Notes under the pieces: model-generated | Told to the model about the DNA's origin: nothing | Seen by the model: the letters and a program-made list of their open reading frames with translations, nothing else | The model's database searches: none | Shown: piece after piece, positions 58,697-64,000 of the stretch | Layout of the letters: every line of letters begins with the position of its first letter | Numbering within the stretch: position 1 is the first letter of the stretch | Program-made: the position numbers and the translations under genes | DNA from: UBA1660 sp964462035 | GTDB taxonomy: Bacteria; Myxococcota_A; Polyangia; Polyangiales; Houyiibacteriaceae | Reading direction: 5' to 3' | Assembly: GCA_964462035.1 (NCBI GenBank) | Contig: CAYXAP010000004.1 | Span: forward strand, 186,001-250,000 | DNA: 64,000 nucleotides

Positions 58697-59743
58697 ATGG
58701 CCGAGCTCACCCAGCGCTCTCGACGGATCCTCTACGCGACGATCACCGAGTACATCGCCTCTGGTGAGCCCGTTGGCTCACGTCGGCTCGCTCGGCGCTA
58801 CGGCATCAACCTGTCGCCCGCGACCATCCGCAACGTCCTCGCCGACCTCGAGGAGATGGGATACGTGGCCCAGCCGCACACCAGCGCCGGCCGCATCCCG
58901 ACCGTCCAGGGCTTTCGGATCTTCGTCGAGGCGCTCGTGCGCATGCGAGACGTGGCCCCCGAGGACCGAACCGCGGTGCTCGAACGGCTGCGCAACCTCG
59001 ACCCGGGGACCGACATCCAGCGCGAAGCGGGCCAGCTGCTGAGCACGCTGACGGGCGCCGCCGTCGTCGTGACCAGCCCCAAGCCCGAGGAGGAGCTGCT
59101 CCGCCAGCTTCGGTTCCTGCGCCTCGACGATTCGCGGATGCTGGCGGTGCTCGTGACCCAGAGCGGCGCGGTCCAGAACCGTGTGCTGCCCGCGCCCGCC
59201 GAGATGGCGCCACCGGAGCTCGAGCGGGTGAACAACCTGGTCGCCGAGATGCTGGAGTCCGCGCCCCAGAGCCTGGTGGCCATCCAGGGGATGGTCGCCG
59301 AGCGCCACGATCGGGAGCGCGGCGCCATCGAGGAGTTGCGCCAGCGGGCTGCCGAGGTGCTCGGGAAGACCATCCAGCAGAAGGCGGCGCCGCAGGTCCT
59401 GATCGAGGGCCAGGAGCGGCTCTTCGACCGGCCGGAGTTCCTCGACGCGGACAAGATCCGCCAGTTCCTCCGTGCCTTCGACGACCGAGCGCGATTGCTG
59501 GCGATGCTGGACGAGACCCTCGCCTCGGGTGGGGTCCGAGTGCTCATCGGATCCGAGGCGAACCTCGCCGATGTCGAGGATGTCACGGTGATCTCCACGT
59601 CCTACAGCCAGGACGGTTCCTCGAAGGGAACGCTCGGCGTGATCGGCCCGACCCGCCTCGACTACGCGAAAGTCGTACCTCTGGTTGGGTTCACCGCGCG
59701 GGTGATGAGCGAGGTCCTCGGCGGCACCGACGACGAAGGGTAG
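58697..59743 (+). CDS. hrcA: Heat-inducible transcription repressor HrcA
   Basis: A 348-residue repressor. LTQRSRRILYATITEYIASGEPVGSRRLARRYGINLSPATIRNVLADLEEMGYVAQPHTSAGRIPTVQGFRIFVEAL is the winged helix plus linker and is diagnostic; the GAF-like C-terminal domain follows (SGAVQNRVLP; GSEANLADVEDVTVISTSYS; LGVIGPTRLDYAKVVPLVGF). HrcA binds CIRCE sites (inverted TTAGCACTC). I found no CIRCE sequence before hrcA, grpE or dnaK. It is the first gene of hrcA-grpE-dnaK. Start at the ATG at 58697. Confidence 0.95.
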   Translation: MAELTQRSRRILYATITEYIASGEPVGSRRLARRYGINLSPATIRNVLADLEEMGYVAQPHTSAGRIPTVQGFRIFVEALVRMRDVAPEDRTAVLERLRNLDPGTDIQREAGQLLSTLTGAAVVVTSPKPEEELLRQLRFLRLDDSRMLAVLVTQSGAVQNRVLPAPAEMAPPELERVNNLVAEMLESAPQSLVAIQGMVAERHDRERGAIEELRQRAAEVLGKTIQQKAAPQVLIEGQERLFDRPEFLDADKIRQFLRAFDDRARLLAMLDETLASGGVRVLIGSEANLADVEDVTVISTSYSQDGSSKGTLGVIGPTRLDYAKVVPLVGFTARVMSEVLGGTDDEG

Positions 59744-59845
59744 GGTTGCCTCACCCAAACGGGGGATCGCAAGAGGCCCTGCACCTCTCGTGTTGCGTGC
59801 TAGCATCGCCAGCCCCAAACGCAGGGGCAGCCCGGAGGTTTGAGC

Positions 59846-60409
59846 GTGACGGACGAGCCGGAGACGGACCGACCCGAAGAAGAGGACGAAGAAGAAGGCA
59901 CGGAGACCGCCGAGGCCTCGGCGGAAGATTCCGCCGAGCCGGTGGATCCGTTGGAAGAAGCGCAGGCCAAGGCCGCGCAGCTGAAGGACCAGCTCCTTCG
60001 GACCGCCGCCGACTTCGAGAACTTCCGAAAGCGGGCCAAGCGCGACATCGAGGATGCCGCTCGGCGGGCGAAGGAAGAGGTCCTCGCCCAGATCCTCCCC
60101 ATCTACGACAACCTCGAGCGCGCCGTTCAGGCCGCCGGGGGAGCTCAGGACGTCGCCGCCGTCGTCCAGGGGGTCGAGATGGTCCTCAAGAGCTTCGAAG
60201 ACGCCGCCGAGGGCATGAACCTCGAGCGCGTGAAGACCGTCGGTGAGCGTTTCGATCCGAACGTCCACGACGCGATTCAGCAGCAGGAGACCGAGGACTC
60301 ACCGCCAGGCACCATCCTCGCCGAAGTCGTCTCCGGCTGGGTGCTCGGCCCGAAGCTGATCCGCCCGGCGATGGTCGTCGTCGCCAAGCCGCCGTCGGCC
60401 GAGGCGTAG
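59846..60409 (+). CDS. grpE: Nucleotide exchange factor GrpE
   Basis: A 187-residue co-chaperone. An acidic N-terminal tail (EEEDEEEGTETAEASAEDSAEPVD), a long coiled helix (DQLLRTAADFENFRKRAKRDIEDAARRAKEEVLAQILPIYDNLERAV) and the beta-wing (ERVKTVGERFDPNVHDAIQQ; GTILAEVVSGWVLGPKLIRPAMVVV). It releases ADP from DnaK. The GTG at 59846 is preferred, because GGAGG lies seven bases upstream; a TTG at 59840 is the alternative. It stops three bases before dnaK. Confidence 0.95.
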   Translation: MTDEPETDRPEEEDEEEGTETAEASAEDSAEPVDPLEEAQAKAAQLKDQLLRTAADFENFRKRAKRDIEDAARRAKEEVLAQILPIYDNLERAVQAAGGAQDVAAVVQGVEMVLKSFEDAAEGMNLERVKTVGERFDPNVHDAIQQQETEDSPPGTILAEVVSGWVLGPKLIRPAMVVVAKPPSAEA

Positions 60410-60412
60410 CGC

Positions 60413-62266
60413 ATGCCGAAGGTCATCGGAATCGACCTGGGGACCACCAACTCCTGCGTCGCCTTCGTGGACGACAACGGCGAGCCGGTGGTGATTCCGA
60501 ACGCACAGGGCTCGCGCACGACGCCCTCGGTGGTGGCGTTCACCAAGGATGGTGACCGCCGCATCGGCTCGGTCGCCAAGCGACAGGCGCAGACGAACCC
60601 GGAAGACACGGTCTACGCGGTGAAGCGGCTGATGGGTCAGGAGTTCGACTCCTACGACGTCAGCGAACACGCGAAGCTTGTCGCGTACAAGGTCATCCAG
60701 AACACCAACGGCGACGCCTGGGTCAGCGCGGGCGGTAAGGACTACTCGCCGCCCGAGATCTCCGCGATGATCCTCGAGGAGATGAAGGACATCGCCGAGA
60801 GCTACCTCGGCGAGGGCGTCACCGAAGCGGTGGTGACGGTGCCCGCGTACTTCAACGACGCGCAGCGCGCGGCGACGAAGGCGGCCGGCAAGATCGCCGG
60901 CCTGGACGTGAAGCGCATCATCAACGAGCCCACCGCTGCGGCGCTCGCCTACGGCTTCGAAGAGAAGGACGGGCAGCGGCTCGCGGTCTACGACCTCGGT
61001 GGCGGCACCTTCGACATCTCGATCCTCGAGATCGCCGGTGGCGTCTTCCGGGTCCGTGCGACCTCCGGCGACACGCACCTCGGCGGCGAAGACGTCGACC
61101 ACCTGCTCGTCGAAGAGCTCGCCAGCCGCTTCGAGAAGGAGCATGGCATCGATCTGCGGAACGATCGGATCGCGCTGCAGCGGCTCAAGGAGCAGGCCGA
61201 GAAGGCCAAGCACGAGCTGTCGACCTCCCTCGACACCGAGGTGAACCTGCCCTTCCTCGCCGCGGACGAGTCCGGCCCGAAGCACTTGGTGACCACGCTC
61301 AAGCGCAGCGAGCTCGACATCCTCGCGGGCGACCTGATCGAACGGTCGTTGGTGCCGGTGCAGCGAGCGCTCGACGACGCGGGGCTCAAGAAGACCGACA
61401 TCGACGTGGTCCTGCTCGTCGGTGGCCAGACCCGGATGCCTCTGGTCCGCCGGAAGATCACCGAGTTCTTCGACGGCAAGGAGCCGCACAAGGGTGTGAA
61501 CCCCGACGAGGTCGTCGCCGTCGGTGCCGCGCTGCAGGGAGCCGCGCTCTCCGGAGTGGTCGACGAGGTCCTCCTCCTCGACGTGACGCCGCTCAGCCTC
61601 GGGGTGGAGACGGGCGGTGGCGTGTTCACGCCGCTGATCCCCCGCAACACCACCATTCCGACCAAGGCGCAGGAGATCTTCACCACCAGCGTGGACAACC
61701 AGCCCTTCGTGCCGGTTCACGTCCTGCAGGGCGAGCGCGAGATGGCCGCCGACAACAAATCGCTGGCCAAGTTCGAGCTCGCGCCGATCCCGCCGGCGCC
61801 TCGTGGCGTACCGGAGATCGAGGTCTCGTTCGACATCGACGCCAACGGCATGGTCAACGTGACCGCGAAGGACCTGCGCTCCGGCCGGAGTCAGTCCGTG
61901 CAGGTCGTGGCCTCGAGTGGTCTGTCCGAAGAGGAGATCGACAAGCTCGTCGAAGAGGCGACCCAGTACAAGGAGAGCGACGCGAAGCGAAAGGAGCTCG
62001 CCGAGCTCAAGAACGGCGCGCAGTCGCTCATCTATACGACCAAGCGCGCGGTCGAGGAGATGGCCGAGTTCGTGGACGCTGGCGTCATCGCCGAGGTCCA
62101 GCTCGACATCGAATCGCTCGAGACGCTGGTCGCCGAAGACGGCGACGCGGTCGAGCTACGCGACGCGCTCCAGCGACTGGAGCTGAGCGCGTACAAGATC
62201 GCGGAGGCCATGTACGGCGACGAGGGGGCCGCCGCGGGCGACGAGGCGGAGGAAGCCGAGAGCTGA
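60413..62266 (+). CDS. dnaK: Chaperone DnaK (Hsp70)
   Basis: A 617-residue Hsp70. The nucleotide-binding domain has IGIDLGTTNSCVAFV, INEPTAAALAYGFE, DLGGGTFDISILE and LLVGGQTRMPLVRRKI. The substrate-binding domain has VTPLSLGVETGGGVFTPLIPRNTTIPT, and the C-terminal helical lid (SEEEIDKLVEEATQY) ends in an Ala/Glu tail (EAEEAES). It folds proteins with GrpE and a DnaJ that is not seen in this window. It is third gene of the hrcA operon. Confidence 0.97.
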   Translation: MPKVIGIDLGTTNSCVAFVDDNGEPVVIPNAQGSRTTPSVVAFTKDGDRRIGSVAKRQAQTNPEDTVYAVKRLMGQEFDSYDVSEHAKLVAYKVIQNTNGDAWVSAGGKDYSPPEISAMILEEMKDIAESYLGEGVTEAVVTVPAYFNDAQRAATKAAGKIAGLDVKRIINEPTAAALAYGFEEKDGQRLAVYDLGGGTFDISILEIAGGVFRVRATSGDTHLGGEDVDHLLVEELASRFEKEHGIDLRNDRIALQRLKEQAEKAKHELSTSLDTEVNLPFLAADESGPKHLVTTLKRSELDILAGDLIERSLVPVQRALDDAGLKKTDIDVVLLVGGQTRMPLVRRKITEFFDGKEPHKGVNPDEVVAVGAALQGAALSGVVDEVLLLDVTPLSLGVETGGGVFTPLIPRNTTIPTKAQEIFTTSVDNQPFVPVHVLQGEREMAADNKSLAKFELAPIPPAPRGVPEIEVSFDIDANGMVNVTAKDLRSGRSQSVQVVASSGLSEEEIDKLVEEATQYKESDAKRKELAELKNGAQSLIYTTKRAVEEMAEFVDAGVIAEVQLDIESLETLVAEDGDAVELRDALQRLELSAYKIAEAMYGDEGAAAGDEAEEAES

Positions 62267-62284
62267 GGCCGCGATCGAGATGTA

Positions 62285-62309
62285 AATGCATCAAGGTTGC
62301 ATTTGCATC
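62285..62309. promoter_or_regulatory. Candidate Fur-family operator A, upstream of 62350 lipoprotein
   Basis: It contains AATGCA and TGCATT as perfect six-base arms seven bases apart. A 14-base part, GTTGCATTTGCATC, matches site B (63858-63882) at 13 positions. A TTGCAT (62297-62302) and TAAGCA (62320-62325) pair 17 bases apart could be the promoter, so binding would block it. Confidence 0.55.
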
Positions 62310-62349
62310 ACCCCCTTGCTAAGCATCCGGTTCCCGCGAGGGAATCGAC

Positions 62350-63333
62350 ATGCAGAGCTTCCTACGACTCCTCCTCCTCTCCGTCCTTCCTCTCTCGCTC
62401 GCGTGTGGAGACGATGGCCCCATCACGGGCGACGGCGCGCTGACCGTGCTCCTGGAGCCGGAAGATGCGCTCATCGAAGGCCTCGAGGCCGGCGCCGGCG
62501 CCGACGACATCCAGGACGGATGGTCGGTCACCTTCGATCGCTACCTGATCACCGTCGGGGCGATCGACGTGCACCTCTCGACCGACGAAGCCGTCGAGGC
62601 CGAGGGCGAAGACATCTGGGTCGCCGATCTGAGCCGCCTCCCGGCGACGGGGCTCCCGCTCTGGCAGGTCGACGGGCTCACCGCTGGCCGCTGGGAGTTC
62701 TTCTACACGACCCCGGGCGCCGCCGACGGCAGCGCGCCCCACGATTCGGTCGCCGTGCCCGACCACGACGCGATGATCGCTGGAGATTGGACCTACCTCA
62801 TCGACGCGACCATGACCCACCCGACCGGCCAGTCCTGCCCGCCCGCGAGCCTCGCGGTTCCGGGTGAGCGGGTCGCCAACGGCAACACCAACGCGCGCGG
62901 CGAGGCCTGCTACGACAACCCGACCATCGAGTTCGAGTGGGGTCTGACGGCCGAGACGACTTTCGGCCCCTGCGTGGTCGACGAGATCCCCGGCTTCGCG
63001 ATGCCAGAGGGCGGAAGTCAGACCGTCGCCGCCACCATCCACGGCGACCACATCTTCTTCAACGGCTTCCCGGAGGGTGACGAGGGCGGCGCCCGTCGCT
63101 ACGCCCAGTGGATCGCGGACAGCGATCTGAACCTCGATGGGACGGTCACCCGTGAGGAGCTCGAGGCGCTGATGCCCTCGGATCTCGCGGAGATCGACGA
63201 GCGCTACGCCATCGGCGCTCCGCCGGTCGAGCTCACGTCGATGTGGGCCTACCTCGTCGGCCAGCTCAAGACTCAGGGTCACTTCCAAGGGGAGGGCGAG
63301 TGTCCCTTCGATGGAGTCATGCATGAGCACTGA
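62350..63333 (+). CDS. Secreted lipoprotein with EF-hand-like loop, Fur-family target candidate
   Basis: A 327-residue lipoprotein: MQSFLRLLLLSVLPLSLAC, lipobox LAC, then Gly-Asp-Asp-Gly. GAGGGA precedes the ATG. The domain has a beta-sheet pattern with a repeated start (VTFDRYLITVGAIDVHLS; YLIDATMTHPTGQSC; TVAATIHGDHIFFNGFP) and an EF-hand-like DSDLNLDGTVTREEL (residues about 258-272). The C-terminal end MHEH and Asp/His-rich stretches may bind metal. It is preceded by an operator-like sequence shared with the gene at 63907. The Fur-type regulator follows. Function inferred: metal binding or uptake. Confidence 0.8.
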   Translation: MQSFLRLLLLSVLPLSLACGDDGPITGDGALTVLLEPEDALIEGLEAGAGADDIQDGWSVTFDRYLITVGAIDVHLSTDEAVEAEGEDIWVADLSRLPATGLPLWQVDGLTAGRWEFFYTTPGAADGSAPHDSVAVPDHDAMIAGDWTYLIDATMTHPTGQSCPPASLAVPGERVANGNTNARGEACYDNPTIEFEWGLTAETTFGPCVVDEIPGFAMPEGGSQTVAATIHGDHIFFNGFPEGDEGGARRYAQWIADSDLNLDGTVTREELEALMPSDLAEIDERYAIGAPPVELTSMWAYLVGQLKTQGHFQGEGECPFDGVMHEH

Positions 63334-63387
63334 GCCGAGCCCGCTTTCGGTGCACCTTCCCGCTCGCTATATTCGGAGGCGGACTCG

Positions 63388-63807
63388 ATGACCCGGGCGA
63401 GCACCAGTACCGACGACCTGAAGAGGGAGCTCCGCGACGCGGGCCTCCGCGCGACAGGGTCGCGGGTCGCGGTGCTTCGTTGCGTGCGAGAGATGGGCAA
63501 GCCCGTGGCGCTCGCCGATGTGGTCGAGCTCCTCGGCGCCGAGGCCCCGGACCGCGCGACGGTCTACCGGAACCTCGTGGACCTCACCGACGCCGGGTTG
63601 CTTCGCCGCGCGCACCTCGGGGACGCGTGGCGCTTCGAAGGTGGCGAGGAAGAGCACGCGCACTTCGTCTGCACGAAGTGCGGCACCGTGGAGTGCGCCC
63701 CGGAGGTCACCCTGGAGGTCGCCAAGTCCGGTCGGGCGTCACCCCACTCGGTCAAGGACGGGTCCTTCCAGGTCCAGCTCCACGGCCTCTGCGACGACTG
63801 CCTCTGA
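63388..63807 (+). CDS. Fur-family metal-responsive repressor (Zur/PerR/Nur-like)
   Basis: A 139-residue protein. The winged helix (LRATGSRVAVLRCVREMGKPVALADVVELLGAEAPDRATVYRNLVDLTDAGLLRRAH) and dimer domain carry the structural zinc site C95xxC98 and C135xxC138. H90AH92 is the beginning of a regulatory metal site. Which metal is sensed cannot be decided: zinc, iron, nickel or peroxide are possible. GGAGG is eight bases before the ATG. It sits between two genes that share an operator-like sequence, so it is probably their repressor. Cysteine-free bL32/bL36 genes elsewhere make zinc attractive. Confidence 0.92.
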   Translation: MTRASTSTDDLKRELRDAGLRATGSRVAVLRCVREMGKPVALADVVELLGAEAPDRATVYRNLVDLTDAGLLRRAHLGDAWRFEGGEEEHAHFVCTKCGTVECAPEVTLEVAKSGRASPHSVKDGSFQVQLHGLCDDCL

Positions 63808-63857
63808 GTCTCGCCGATGGGCATCCTGCCGACTTGCAGCCACGTCTGCGCTTCTGA

Positions 63858-63882
63858 AACGCAACATCGTTGCAATTGCATC
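63858..63882. promoter_or_regulatory. Candidate Fur-family operator B, upstream of 63907 gene
   Basis: It contains GCAAC-ATC-GTTGC, a perfect inverted repeat, and the overlapping palindrome TGCAATTGCA. It shares GTTGCAWTTGCATC with site A. It lies about 25 bases before the start codon. Confidence 0.55.
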
Positions 63883-63906
63883 TGTGTGTGATAGGAGCGC
63901 TTGCCC

Positions 63907-64000
63907 TTGTCTTCTCGGCTCAGAAGCGCGCTCGTCGCGCTGGCCCTCGGCGCGTCGTTGCCCGTGAGCGCACAGACCCCGGAGCCGGATCCCGAGGAGT
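63907..64000 (+). CDS. Exported protein, N-terminal fragment (window edge)
   Basis: A TTG start with GGAG nine bases upstream (63894-63897). The visible residues MSSRLRSALVALALGASLPVSAQTPEPDPEE form a Sec signal peptide with a VSA-Q cleavage site, then a Pro/Glu-rich segment. The gene continues beyond the window, so it is unidentified. It is preceded by an operator-like sequence shared with the lipoprotein at 62350. A TonB-dependent receptor would fit this context, but that is only a guess. An earlier TTG at 63901 is possible. Confidence 0.6.
   Translation, partial: MSSRLRSALVALALGASLPVSAQTPEPDPEE

Noticed and set aside
58593..59845. CIRCE element in the hrcA-grpE region
   Set aside because: Both intergenic stretches were read for TTAGCACTC and its complement, and no match was seen.
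63368..63373. TATATT as -10 box of the Fur-family gene
   Set aside because: It lies directly before the GGAGG ribosome-binding site, so the transcript would start inside or after that site; no good -35 was found.

Overview
The window is GC-rich chromosomal DNA packed with genes. Hanks-type Ser/Thr kinases, a pseudo-receiver/TPR signalling protein, an FHA-sigma54 activator, a GAF-GGDEF diguanylate cyclase, many secreted Asp/Gly-rich lipoproteins and a DUF1549/DUF1501-like secretion set together suggest a predatory or social delta-type bacterium. Myxococcota, perhaps Polyangia or a Sandaracinus-like lineage, is the best fit, but this is inferred from gene content. No phage, insertion sequence, CRISPR array, rRNA or tRNA gene was seen.

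Layout. 1-9.6 kb: end of a short-chain dehydrogenase, three kinases, a PLP-dependent trans-sulfuration enzyme, two coupled methyltransferases and a metallophosphoesterase. 9.6-15 kb: aldo/keto reductase, glyoxalase II, a tight reverse operon (small basic protein, kelch lipoprotein, METTL9/DREV-type methyltransferase) and a MoaD-MoaE fusion. 15-25 kb: a coupled SUFU-domain pair resembling toxin-immunity families, a carotenoid oxygenase, a TetR regulator, a ChaN-like lipoprotein, a large esterase-like lipoprotein, a glycine-rich lipoprotein and a double GGCT protein. 25-31 kb: the pseudo-receiver protein, an operon of zinc-independent ribosomal proteins bL32 and bL36, and a TetR/FAD-monooxygenase operon with a multi-half-site operator. 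31-46 kb: L,D-transpeptidase, repeat-bearing lipoproteins, two kinases with N-terminal membrane domains, an enoyl-CoA isomerase and two coupled leucine-rich-repeat proteins. 45-53 kb: a Glu-Pro repeat lipoprotein behind a clear sigma-54 promoter, with its probable activator next door, then a TetR-led operon of exported DUF1549-like and DUF1501 proteins. 53.2-53.9 kb is a decayed, less GC-rich stretch with acetyltransferase and tyrosinase remnants. 54-64 kb: diguanylate cyclase, single-domain response regulator, Dph6-like ATP pyrophosphatase, FtsB, hrcA-grpE-dnaK, then a Fur-family regulator flanked by two genes that share an operator-like sequence.

The most notable regulatory signals are: (1) the sigma-54 promoter with two upstream palindromic sites and an adjacent FHA-type activator; (2) the shared operator on both sides of the Fur-family gene, which together with the cysteine-poor ribosomal proteins hints at a metal-starvation response, probably zinc; (3) a -10-like TAnnnT box 5-7 bases before the start codon of about a dozen genes, suggesting widespread leaderless transcripts; (4) a recurrent Cys-Gly-Asp-Asp sequence just after the lipobox of at least six unrelated lipoproteins, possibly a sorting signal.
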